Assembly (NCBI GenBank): GCA_964602525.1
Contig: CAZRSA010000002.1
Coordinates: 9,049-73,048 of the forward strand
From: Lentisalinibacter sp964602525
GTDB taxonomy: Bacteria; Pseudomonadota; Gammaproteobacteria; Steroidobacterales; Woeseiaceae
Direction of reading: 5' to 3'
Length of the DNA stretch: 64,000 bases
The notes below the pieces were generated by a model. That model searched no databases and was not told where the DNA came from. It saw only the letters and a list, made by a program, of their open reading frames with translations. How positions within the stretch are numbered: position 1 is the stretch's first letter; each line of letters opens with the position of its first letter. Below, piece after piece: positions 54,611 to 63,095 of the stretch. Position numbers and translations under genes: made by a program.

Positions 54611-55789
54611 ATGACTATCCTGAAGATGACGGATCTGGATCTGCAGGGGAAGCGGATCCTGATCCGCGAAGACCTGAACGTGCCCCTCGACGAGGGGCGG
54701 ATCACCTCCGACACCCGCATCCGCGCCGCGCTGGAGGGCATCCGGCTGGCGCGTGACGCCGGCGCGGCGGTGATCGTGATGTCCCACCTCGGCCGGCCCA
54801 AGGAGGGCGAGCCGCAGCCCGAGTTCTCGCTGGCGCCAGTGGCGGCACGCCTCGGCGAGCTGCTGGGCAGCGAGGTGAAGCTGGTCGGCGACTGGCTGGA
54901 CGGCGTCGACGTCGCGCCCGGCGAGGTGGTGCTGGCGGAGAACGTGCGCTTCAATGCCGGCGAGAAGGGCTGTGACGAGACCCTGTCCCGGCGTATGGCC
55001 GCGCTGTGCGACGTCTTCGTCATGGACGCCTTCGGCACCGCGCACCGGGCCCAGGCCAGCACCTACGGCGTGGCGAAGTACGCGCCGGTGGCCTGCGCTG
55101 GCCCGTTGCTGGCCCGGGAGCTCGAGGCGCTGGGGAAGGCAATGGAGCATCCGGCCACGCCGGTGGTGGCCATCGTTGGCGGCGCGAAGGTTTCGACCAA
55201 GCTCTCCGTGCTCGAGGCGCTGTCCGACCGGGTGGAGCACCTGATCGTCGGCGGCGGCATGGCCAACACCTTCATCGCCGCTGCGGGACACGTGGTCGGC
55301 AAGTCGCTGTACGAGGCGGACATGGTGGCCGAGGCGAGGCGCCTCGCGGTCGCCACCGGTGATCGTGCCGACATTCCCGTACCGACCGATGTGGTCGTGG
55401 CCCGGGAGTTCGACGCCGCCGCCGAGGCGGACGTGAAGGCGGTGGAAGCGGTGAGCGAGGACGAGATGATCATGGACATCGGCCCCGACACTGCCGAGCG
55501 TTTCGCCGGCCTCATCGCCGAGGCGGGGACCGTGGTGTGGAACGGGCCCGTGGGCGTGTTCGAGTTCGACCAGTTCGGCGAGGGTACCCGGGCGATCGCC
55601 CAGGCCATCGCCGAGAGCGACGCATTCTCCGTGGCCGGCGGCGGCGATACGCTGGCGGCCATCGAGAAATACGGGGTGGCCGACGGCATCTCCTATATCT
55701 CCACGGGCGGCGGCGCTTTCCTCGAGTTCCTGGAGGGCAAGACCCTGCCCGCGGTCGCCATGCTGGAGGAGCGGGCTGCCGAGGCCTGA
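54611..55789 (+). CDS. pgk: Phosphoglycerate kinase
   Basis: Pgk interconverts 1,3-bisphosphoglycerate and 3-phosphoglycerate with ADP/ATP. The 392-aa protein has RILIREDLNVPLDEGRITSD, MSHLGRPKEGE, and ALGKAMEHPATPVVAIVGGAKVSTK. Near the end is GGGDTLAAIEKYGVADGISYISTGGGAFLE, where the nucleotide phosphates bind. GGGAG sits upstream of the ATG. The C-terminus EERAAEA is normal. It lies between gap and pyk. Confidence 0.98.
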   Translation: MTILKMTDLDLQGKRILIREDLNVPLDEGRITSDTRIRAALEGIRLARDAGAAVIVMSHLGRPKEGEPQPEFSLAPVAARLGELLGSEVKLVGDWLDGVDVAPGEVVLAENVRFNAGEKGCDETLSRRMAALCDVFVMDAFGTAHRAQASTYGVAKYAPVACAGPLLARELEALGKAMEHPATPVVAIVGGAKVSTKLSVLEALSDRVEHLIVGGGMANTFIAAAGHVVGKSLYEADMVAEARRLAVATGDRADIPVPTDVVVAREFDAAAEADVKAVEAVSEDEMIMDIGPDTAERFAGLIAEAGTVVWNGPVGVFEFDQFGEGTRAIAQAIAESDAFSVAGGGDTLAAIEKYGVADGISYISTGGGAFLEFLEGKTLPAVAMLEERAAEA

Positions 55790-55866
55790 CCTCCGCCCGC
55801 GTGGCCGCGCACGTACGGGTCGTGGGAGACCGTGTGCGGCGGTGTGCCCCGGTCTGCCACAGGGGC

Positions 55867-55904
55867 GTTCGACGGGGGTGTGCGATAATCCCAGCGCGTC
55901 GAAC
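55867..55904 (+). promoter_or_regulatory. Possible pyk promoter with flanking inverted repeat
   Basis: A -10-like GATAAT (55884-55889) lies between GTTCGAC (55867-55873) and GTCGAAC (55898-55904), a perfect seven-base inverted repeat with a 24-base gap. No clear -35 is seen. The site is in the 129-bp gap between pgk and pyk. Confidence 0.35.
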
Positions 55905-55918
55905 AGGAGGCCAGGCAC

Positions 55919-57352
55919 TTGAGAAGAACAAAGATCGTGGCGACCCTGGGGCCGGCCACGAGTGCGCCGGACACCCTCAGGGAGATCATGCGGGCGGGGC
56001 TGGACGTGGCCAGGCTCAATTTCTCCCACGGCAGCGCAGCCGAGATGCGCGAGCGCGTCTCGACGCTGCGCCGTGTGGCCGTCGAGGAGGGGCGTTACAT
56101 CGCCTTGCTCGGCGACCTGCAGGGGCCGAAGATCCGCATCCGCCGTTTCCAGAACGGCAGCGAGACCCTCGTCCGCGGCGCGAGCTTCTTCCTGGACCCC
56201 GACCTGGACGACGACGCCGGCACCGACGCCGGCGTGGGCATCGCCTACGACCGCCTGGCCGCCGACGTCGTCCCCGGTGACGTGCTGCTCCTGAACGACG
56301 GTCACATCGAACTGGAGGTCACGGAGGTCGAGGGGAACCGCGTGCACACCCGGGTGCTGATCGGCGGCGTGCTGTCCGACTACAAGGGCATCAACCGGCG
56401 CGGCGGCGGGTTGTCGGCCCCCGCGCTTACGGACAAGGACCGGGCGGACATCCGCGTGGCCGCCGAACTCGGGCTCGACTACCTCGCTGTCTCCTTCGTT
56501 CGCAGCGCCGACGACATCGAGGAGGCGCGGAGGCTGTTCCACGAGGCGGGCGGCGATGGCCTCATGGTGGCGAAGATCGAGCGCACGGAGGCCGTCGCGG
56601 AGATCGAGTCGATCATCGACGCCTCGGACGTGGTCATGGTGGCCCGCGGCGACCTCGGCGTGGAAGTGGGCTTCGCCGGTCTCACCGGCCTGCAGAAGCG
56701 CATCATCGCCATGACCCGGCAGCGTAATCGCATCGCAATCACGGCCACCCAGATGATGGAGTCGATGATCGCCAGCGCCATGCCGACGCGGGCGGAGGTC
56801 TCCGATGTGGCAAATGCGGTGATCGACGGCACCGACGCCGTGATGCTCTCTGCGGAGACCGCTGTCGGGCAATTTCCCGTGCAGGCGGTCAGCGCGATGG
56901 CCGCGGTGTGCGTCGGCGCCGAGAAGTATGGTGAACCGGAGGCGCGTCGCCGTGAGCGCATCGACGATACCTTCCGCTACGTAGACGAGGCGATCGCCAT
57001 GGCCGTGATGTACACCGCCAATCACCTGGCGGTGAAGGCGATCATCGCGCTGACCGAGTCTGGCTCGACCGCCCGCTGGATGTCCCGGGTGCGCTCCGAC
57101 ATCCCCATCTACGCCTTCACCCGGCACGAGCGGACCCGGCGGCGGGTCGTGCTGTACCGGGGTGTCTACCCGGTGTCTTTCGACATCACCCACACGGACT
57201 CGCAAAGCGTCTACCGGGAGATCTTCGACCTGATGCTCGAACGTGGTCTGGTGGAGGAGGGCGACCTGGTCATTTTCACCAAGGGCGACATGACGGGCGT
57301 GCAGGGCGGCACCAACGCCATGAAGATACTGCGGGTCGTGCACGGTGGCTGA
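55919..57352 (+). CDS. pyk: Pyruvate kinase
   Basis: Pyk makes pyruvate and ATP from phosphoenolpyruvate. The start codon is TTG. It is fixed by AGGAGG at 55905-55910 with an eight-base spacer and by the family start RRTKIVATLGPATSAPDTL. Further landmarks are LDVARLNFSHGSAAEM, LLGDLQGPKIRI, the signature MVAKIERTEAVAEIESII with the catalytic Lys, and VMVARGDLGVEV, then ATQMMESMI. Length is 477 aa. The presence of an irreversible ATP-forming step alongside the PPi-dependent phosphofructokinase means that PPi does not replace ATP in the lower pathway. Confidence 0.97.
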   Translation: MRRTKIVATLGPATSAPDTLREIMRAGLDVARLNFSHGSAAEMRERVSTLRRVAVEEGRYIALLGDLQGPKIRIRRFQNGSETLVRGASFFLDPDLDDDAGTDAGVGIAYDRLAADVVPGDVLLLNDGHIELEVTEVEGNRVHTRVLIGGVLSDYKGINRRGGGLSAPALTDKDRADIRVAAELGLDYLAVSFVRSADDIEEARRLFHEAGGDGLMVAKIERTEAVAEIESIIDASDVVMVARGDLGVEVGFAGLTGLQKRIIAMTRQRNRIAITATQMMESMIASAMPTRAEVSDVANAVIDGTDAVMLSAETAVGQFPVQAVSAMAAVCVGAEKYGEPEARRRERIDDTFRYVDEAIAMAVMYTANHLAVKAIIALTESGSTARWMSRVRSDIPIYAFTRHERTRRRVVLYRGVYPVSFDITHTDSQSVYREIFDLMLERGLVEEGDLVIFTKGDMTGVQGGTNAMKILRVVHGG

Positions 57353-57364
57353 TACGGGGGCCGC

Positions 57365-59764
57365 ATGACGGCCACGCGGGCCAGGCGCTGGCTGCTCCGG
57401 GGCGCGGCGGCGCTGGGCCTCGCGGCACTCGGCGCGATCGCCGCCGCGTGGCTGCTCCTGCGGGCGAGTCTGCCGCCCCTCGACGGCCGGCTGGAGGCGG
57501 CCGGACTGGCGGCACCCGTCACCGTCGAGCGCGACGCCGTGGGCGTGCCGACGGTCACGGCGGGCAATCGTACCGATCTGGCCTTCGCGACCGGGTTCGT
57601 GCACGGCCAGGATCGTTACTTCCAGATGGACCTCGCGCGCCGCGGCGCGGCCGGTGAAATGGCCGCCCTGTTCGGCGCGGCCGCGCTCGACATGGACCGG
57701 CAGGTGCGCCTGCATAGGCTCCGCAGCCGGGCCGAGGCCGTGGTGGCGCGTTCCAGCGCCGCGGAGCAGGCGATCATCCGCGCCTACGCGGCGGGCGTGA
57801 ACGCCGGCCTCGAGAGCCTGGGCGCGCGGCCTTTCGAGTACCTGCTGCTCGGCGCGGAGCCGGTCCCCTGGCGGCCGACGGACACCGTGCTGGTGCTCTA
57901 CGCGATGTTCCTGCAACTGAACGACGAGACCGGCCGCCGGGACATGGAGCGGGGTTTCGTGCACCGCCGTCTGCCCCGCGCCGTCTACGATCTGCTCTAT
58001 CCCCTGGGTACCGAATGGGATGCGCCGCTGGCCGGCGGGCCGGCACCCGCACCGCCGCTGCCCGCCGAGAGCCGCTATGACCTCAGCACTTTCAGCGGCC
58101 AGGTCGCTCCGGCCCCGGCCGCGGAGCCCGAGCCGGCGATGATAGCCGGCAGCAACAATTGGGCGGTGGCTGGTGCGCTGACCGCCGACGGCCGCGGCCT
58201 GGTGGCGAACGACATGCACCTGCGCCTGATGGTGCCGAATACCTTCTATCGCGCCTGCCTGGTGCACGCCGCGGACGACGTGCGCCTGTGCGGGGTCACC
58301 CTGCCCGGCACGCCAGCGGCCGTCGCGGGCTCGAACGGCCGTATCGCCTGGGGGTTTACCAACAGCTATGGCGACTGGACCGATCTGGTAGCGCTGCGGC
58401 CCGGTTCACGACCGGGCACTTACAGGACTCCGGATGGCGAGCGCGAGTACCACCAGATCATCGAGAGCATCGAGGTTGCCGGCGGCGAGCCCGTGCAACT
58501 CGTCGTGCGGGAAACGGTCTGGGGGCCGGTGGTGCCCGGCATCGTGCCGGAGGACGGGGACTTTGCGGTTTCCTGGATCGCGCACCGGCCGGGGGCGGTA
58601 AACCTGGGCCTCAGGGCCCTGGAGGGAGCGCGCAGTGTCGCTGAGGCGCTGGAGATCGCGGCGACCGCGGGTATCCCGCCGCAGAATTTCACGGTGGCCG
58701 ACGCGGACGGCAGCATCGGCTGGACCATCGCGGGCCGCATCCCGCGGCGCACCGGCGGTTTCGACTCCCGCAGGCCCGCGGACTGGAGCCGGCCGGGCGT
58801 GGGCTGGGACGGCTGGGTGGCGCCGGCGGACTACCCACGCATCGTCAATCCCCGGTCCGGGCGTATCTGGACCGCCAATGCGCGGGTTATCGACGGGCAG
58901 GCGTTCCGTCTGATCGGACCCGGCGACTACGACCTCGGCGCCCGGGCCGGCCAGATACGCGACGCGCTGGCCACCCTGCGCGATGCGCGCCCTGCTGACA
59001 TGCTGGCCATCCAGCTGGACGACCGGGCCGTCTTCCTGGCCCGCTGGCGGGAGCTGCTGCTGGAGGTGCTCGACGAGGCGGCCGTCGCGGCGGACACGGC
59101 CCGGGCCCGGTACGGGGAGCTGGCCGAGGAGTGGATCCCGCGGGCCAGCGTGGACTCCGTGGGCTATCGCCTGGTGCGCAGCTTCCGGGCCCGGGTGGTG
59201 GAACGGGTGATGGCCGGGCTGACCGCCGAGCTGACGCCGGCGCTGCCCGACGGCCGGCGCTTGGCACCCAGCCGGCAGTTCGAGGGCACGGTCTGGCGAC
59301 TTGTCACCGCGCGGCCGGCGAATCTGCTGAATCCGGACTATGCCAGCTGGCGTGAGCTGCTGCTCGGCGCAGTGGATGCCTCCATCGCCTCGTACGGCGA
59401 GAATTACGATTCGCCCCTGGAGGAGCGGACATGGGGCGAGCGCAACACGGTGCGCATCCAGCATCCGCTGTCCCGTGCCATCCCCGTGCTGGCGCCGTGG
59501 CTGGACATGCCCTACCAGTCGCTGCCGGGCGACGCCAACCTGCCCCGGGCCCAGGGCGCGCGCTTCGGCGCCGCAGAGCGCTTTGCGGTGGCGCCGGGGG
59601 CCGAGGAGGCCGGCTATCTACACATGCCCACGGGTCCGAGCGGGCATCCGCTGTCGCCCTGGTACGATGCCGGCCACGACGACTGGGCCGTGGGGCGCGC
59701 CACGCCGTTTCTGCCCGGTGCCGCCGCGCACCGTCTCGAACTGGTACCGCCGGGGGAGGGCTGA
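57365..59764 (+). CDS. Penicillin acylase family (Ntn hydrolase) protein
   Basis: This periplasmic N-terminal-nucleophile amidase has 799 aa. An N-terminal membrane helix (residues ~8-35) precedes the alpha chain, with VERDAVGVPTVTAGN and FATGFVHGQDRYFQMDL. The autocleavage site is Gly262-Ser263 in AGSNNWAV, which frees Ser263 as nucleophile. Further landmarks are NDMHLRLMVPNTFY, LPGTPAAVAGSNGRIAWGFTN, and a C-terminal RNTVRIQHPLS-like block. Members cleave beta-lactams, N-acyl homoserine lactones or other amides; specificity cannot be read here. The ATG follows pyk by 12 bp, so it may be read from the same transcript. Confidence 0.92.
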   Translation: MTATRARRWLLRGAAALGLAALGAIAAAWLLLRASLPPLDGRLEAAGLAAPVTVERDAVGVPTVTAGNRTDLAFATGFVHGQDRYFQMDLARRGAAGEMAALFGAAALDMDRQVRLHRLRSRAEAVVARSSAAEQAIIRAYAAGVNAGLESLGARPFEYLLLGAEPVPWRPTDTVLVLYAMFLQLNDETGRRDMERGFVHRRLPRAVYDLLYPLGTEWDAPLAGGPAPAPPLPAESRYDLSTFSGQVAPAPAAEPEPAMIAGSNNWAVAGALTADGRGLVANDMHLRLMVPNTFYRACLVHAADDVRLCGVTLPGTPAAVAGSNGRIAWGFTNSYGDWTDLVALRPGSRPGTYRTPDGEREYHQIIESIEVAGGEPVQLVVRETVWGPVVPGIVPEDGDFAVSWIAHRPGAVNLGLRALEGARSVAEALEIAATAGIPPQNFTVADADGSIGWTIAGRIPRRTGGFDSRRPADWSRPGVGWDGWVAPADYPRIVNPRSGRIWTANARVIDGQAFRLIGPGDYDLGARAGQIRDALATLRDARPADMLAIQLDDRAVFLARWRELLLEVLDEAAVAADTARARYGELAEEWIPRASVDSVGYRLVRSFRARVVERVMAGLTAELTPALPDGRRLAPSRQFEGTVWRLVTARPANLLNPDYASWRELLLGAVDASIASYGENYDSPLEERTWGERNTVRIQHPLSRAIPVLAPWLDMPYQSLPGDANLPRAQGARFGAAERFAVAPGAEEAGYLHMPTGPSGHPLSPWYDAGHDDWAVGRATPFLPGAAAHRLELVPPGEG

Positions 59765-59838
59765 GCCGGGTTGTCAGCGCGGGGCCGGACCGGGATACTG
59801 GATGGCTCAGTGCGCAGCGCACGGGAACAGGACCGGAC

Positions 59839-60690
59839 ATGACAGAGAAGAGATTCACGGGTACCGATCGCTACGTCGCCACCGAAGACCTGATGATGGC
59901 GGTGAACGCCGGGGTGACCCTGCAGCGGCCCATACTGGTAAAAGGCGAACCCGGCACCGGCAAGACCATGCTGGCGCAGGAGGTGGCGGCCGCGCTCGGC
60001 AAGCCGCTTTACGAGTGGCACATCAAGTCCACCACCAAGGCCCAGCAGGGTCTCTACGAGTATGACGCCGTGGCGCGCCTCAGGGACTCCCAGCTGGGCG
60101 ATCCGAAGGTGCACGACATCGCCAACTACATCGTGCAGGGCAAGCTCTGGGAGGCTTTCACCTCCGAGGAGCAGCCGGTGCTGCTGATCGACGAGATCGA
60201 CAAGGCCGACATCGAGTTCCCGAACGACCTGCTCCAGGAGCTCGACCGCATGGAGTTCTTCGTCTACGAGACGAAGGAACTCGTGCGCGCCAGGCACCGG
60301 CCGATCATGATCATCACCTCCAACAACGAGAAGGAGCTGCCGGATGCATTCCTGCGCCGCTGTTTCTTCCACTACATCAAGTTCCCGGACAAGGAAACGA
60401 TGACCGATATTATCAATGTCCATTTTCCGGGGCTGAAGCAGGAGCTGCTGCGCGAGGCGCTGGAGAGCTTCTACCAGGTGCGCGAGGTCCCCGGGCTGAA
60501 GAAGAAGCCCTCCACCTCGGAACTGCTGGACTGGATCAAGCTGCTGCTGGCAGAGGATATCCCGCCTGAGGCGCTGCGCGCCGAGGACAACCGCAAGGCG
60601 ATACCGCCGCTGTACGGTGCCCTGCTGAAGAACGAGCAGGACGTGCACCTGTTCGAGCAGCTGGTGTTCATGTCGCGGAGGGCACGCTGA
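59839..60690 (+). CDS. MoxR family AAA+ ATPase
   Basis: This cytoplasmic AAA+ chaperone-type ATPase has 283 aa. The Walker A is GEPGTGKT near residue 38, and the Walker B with sensor region is VLLIDEIDKADIEFPNDLLQ. Sensor 1 is IITSNNEKELPDAFLRRC. The C-terminal lid is helical. MoxR proteins work with a VWA partner to mature or insert metal into target enzymes. The adjacent VWA gene starts three bases after the stop, which makes the pairing very likely. The target is unknown. Closest in style are CoxD-like members. Confidence 0.95.
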   Translation: MTEKRFTGTDRYVATEDLMMAVNAGVTLQRPILVKGEPGTGKTMLAQEVAAALGKPLYEWHIKSTTKAQQGLYEYDAVARLRDSQLGDPKVHDIANYIVQGKLWEAFTSEEQPVLLIDEIDKADIEFPNDLLQELDRMEFFVYETKELVRARHRPIMIITSNNEKELPDAFLRRCFFHYIKFPDKETMTDIINVHFPGLKQELLREALESFYQVREVPGLKKKPSTSELLDWIKLLLAEDIPPEALRAEDNRKAIPPLYGALLKNEQDVHLFEQLVFMSRRAR

Positions 60691-60693
60691 GCC

Positions 60694-61869
60694 GTGCTGA
60701 TCCGATTCTTCTTCATGCTCCGGGAAGGGGGGCTGAAGACCTCCATCACCGAGCTGCTGACCCTGCTGGAGGCGCTGAAGAACGGGCTGGCCGAACGCAG
60801 CGTCGATAACTTCTATTACCTGGCCCGCGCCTGCCTGGTGAAGGACGAGACCCAGTTCGACCGCTTCGACCGCATCTTCGGTGCGCACTTCAAGGGCATC
60901 GAGGACGCGTTCTCGGACCTCGTTACCGATGTGCCCGACGACTGGCTGGAGCGCATGGCGGAGCTGCAGCTCTCCGAGGAGGAAAAGGCGAAGATCGAGT
61001 CCATGGGTGGATTCGAGGAACTCATGCGCGCGCTCGAGGAGCGGCTCCGGGAGCAGACCGAGCGCCACGAGGGCGGCAACAAGTGGATCGGCACGGCCGG
61101 CACCTCGCCCTTCGGCGCCTATGGCTACAACCCGGAGGGCGTGCGCATCGGTCAGCAGGGCGGCGGCAACCGCAAGGCCACGAAGGTGTGGGACCGGCGC
61201 GAGTACAAGAACCTGGACGACTCGGTGGAGCTCGGCACCCGCAATATCAAGCTGGCCCTGAGGAAGCTCAGGAAGTTCGCCCGGGAAGGCGCGGCGGACC
61301 AGCTGGACCTCGACGACACCATCGACAAGACGGCCCGCAATGCCGGGCTGCTGGACATCCGCATGGTGCCGGAGCGCCACAACGCGGTGAAGGTGCTGCT
61401 GTGCCTGGACGTGGGCGGCTCCATGGACGACCACGTACGCGTATGCGAGGAGATGTTCTCGGCGGCGCGCAGCGAGTTCAAGCACCTGGAGTATTTCTAC
61501 TTCCACAACTTCGTCTACGAGAGCATGTGGAAGGACAACCGGCGCCGGCACGCCGAACGCATCCCCACCATGGAGGTCATCCACAAGTACGGCCACGACT
61601 ACAAGCTCGTGTTCGTGGGCGACGCCACGATGAGCCCCTACGAGATCGTCTATGCGGGCGGCAGCGTGGAGCACTGGAACGAGGAACCCGGCGCCGTGTG
61701 GATCGAGCGCCTGCTGAGAGCTTTCCCGAAGGCAATCTGGCTCAACCCGGAACCGCGCAAGCGCTGGGACTATACGCCGTCGGTCAAGCTCACGCGTGAG
61801 CTGATGGACGACCGCATGTATCCGCTGACCGTCGCCGGTCTGGACGCGGGCATCAAGCGACTGCACTGA
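60694..61869 (+). CDS. VWA domain protein, CoxE-like partner of MoxR
   Basis: This 391-aa protein starts LIRFFFMLREGGLKTSITE and has a long helical N-terminal part (residues ~1-220). A C-terminal von Willebrand A domain follows, with the MIDAS sequence DVGGSMD at residues 239-245. The central Ser of DxSxS is Gly here, a form I recall from CoxE-like relatives. Later landmarks are FYFHNFVYESMW and VGDATMSPYEI. The GTG start lies three bases after the MoxR stop. It should act with that ATPase on an unknown client. Confidence 0.92.
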   Translation: MLIRFFFMLREGGLKTSITELLTLLEALKNGLAERSVDNFYYLARACLVKDETQFDRFDRIFGAHFKGIEDAFSDLVTDVPDDWLERMAELQLSEEEKAKIESMGGFEELMRALEERLREQTERHEGGNKWIGTAGTSPFGAYGYNPEGVRIGQQGGGNRKATKVWDRREYKNLDDSVELGTRNIKLALRKLRKFAREGAADQLDLDDTIDKTARNAGLLDIRMVPERHNAVKVLLCLDVGGSMDDHVRVCEEMFSAARSEFKHLEYFYFHNFVYESMWKDNRRRHAERIPTMEVIHKYGHDYKLVFVGDATMSPYEIVYAGGSVEHWNEEPGAVWIERLLRAFPKAIWLNPEPRKRWDYTPSVKLTRELMDDRMYPLTVAGLDAGIKRLH

Positions 61870-61895
61870 CACCGGCGGCCCCCGGGGAGGTGAGG

Positions 61896-63089
61896 GTGAG
61901 CGGCAGCAAACTCGGTCTGGTACTCCCGGGCGGCGGCGCCCGAGGCGCGTTCCAGGTGGGCGTGCTGAAAGCCATCGCCGAAATCCTGCCCGGGGACACC
62001 CCGAACCCGTTCCCGATACTGAGTGGCACTTCGGCCGGGGCCATCAATTCGGCGGTGCTGGCGAGCCGGGCGCGGCGGTTTCGCACGGCGGTGGACGAGC
62101 TCGAGAGCGTCTGGGGCGGGTTCCGCTCCGAGCAGGTGTTCCGCACCGACGCCCTGACCATGCTCAAGGCCAGTCTGCACTGGCTGGCGGCGATCGTGCT
62201 CGGCGGCCTCGGCGAGCGCAATCCGCGCTCCCTGCTCGATAACGAGCCCCTGCGCGCGCTGCTCTCGCGCAACATCCGTTTCCCGCGTATTCAGGACGCT
62301 ATCGACCGGGGACATCTCGATGCGCTGGCCATCACGGCCGCAGGCTATCAGTCCGCCCGCTCGGTGACCTTCTTCCAGGCGGCCCCCGGCACCCGCGCCT
62401 GGCAGCGTACGCGCCGGGTCGGCGTGCGCTGCTCGGTCCACCTCGACCACCTGATGGCCAGCATCGCGGTGCCGCTGGTGTTCCCGCCGGCCTGCATCCG
62501 CGGCGAGTATTTCGGCGACGGCGCCATGCGGCACTCGACGCCGCTGTCGCCGGCGGTGCATCTGGGCGCCCACCGCATCCTGGTGATCGGCATCCGGGAC
62601 GAGACGCCGGAGCCGGCCGGCGACCCGCACACGGCGCCGGTGTATCCGAGCTTCGGCCACATCGCCGGCTACATGCTGGATACCCTGTTCCTGGACGGCC
62701 TCTATTCGGACCTGGAGCGGCTCTCCCGCATCAACGACCTGCTGGACTCCATCCCGGAGGCCGAGCGCACCGGCCCGGCGGCGAAAATGCGCCCCATCGA
62801 CACCATGATCGTGATCCCCAGCGAGGAGATACGCGAGATCGCGGCGAGCTGCCGCAAGGCGGCACCGGTGCCGCTCAGGGCGCTCATGCGGGGGCTCGGC
62901 GGTCCCGACAAGGGCGAGCGCAGGCTGCTCAGCTATCTCCTGTTCGAATCCGAATTCACCCGGGCACTGATCGATCTCGGCTACCAGGACGCGATGAAGA
63001 TCCGCGACGAGCTCGAGGCCTTCGTGCGCGGCGCCGACGTGCCGCGGCTGTTCGCACCCACCTGGATGCGCCGCGACCTGGCCGTCTGA
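61896..63089 (+). CDS. Patatin-like phospholipase
   Basis: This lipid acyl hydrolase of the patatin family has 397 aa. The oxyanion loop is PGGGARGAF at residues 11-19, the nucleophile is Ser46 in GTSAGA, and the Asp of the catalytic dyad is Asp208 in GDGAMRH. No signal peptide is visible. I chose the GTG at 61896 because GGGGAGG at 61884-61890 is then properly spaced; the GTG at 61890 overlaps that site. The C-terminal half is helical. It follows the VWA gene by 26 bp on the same strand. Confidence 0.93.
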   Translation: MSGSKLGLVLPGGGARGAFQVGVLKAIAEILPGDTPNPFPILSGTSAGAINSAVLASRARRFRTAVDELESVWGGFRSEQVFRTDALTMLKASLHWLAAIVLGGLGERNPRSLLDNEPLRALLSRNIRFPRIQDAIDRGHLDALAITAAGYQSARSVTFFQAAPGTRAWQRTRRVGVRCSVHLDHLMASIAVPLVFPPACIRGEYFGDGAMRHSTPLSPAVHLGAHRILVIGIRDETPEPAGDPHTAPVYPSFGHIAGYMLDTLFLDGLYSDLERLSRINDLLDSIPEAERTGPAAKMRPIDTMIVIPSEEIREIAASCRKAAPVPLRALMRGLGGPDKGERRLLSYLLFESEFTRALIDLGYQDAMKIRDELEAFVRGADVPRLFAPTWMRRDLAV

Positions 63090-63095
63090 TCCGGG

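Noticed and set aside
54593..58267. A 1224-codon open frame on the minus strand opposite pgk, pyk and the acylase gene
   Set aside because: It is Arg/His/Gly-rich with no motif, and it overlaps three well-supported genes on the other strand. Long stop-free frames are expected in GC-rich coding DNA.
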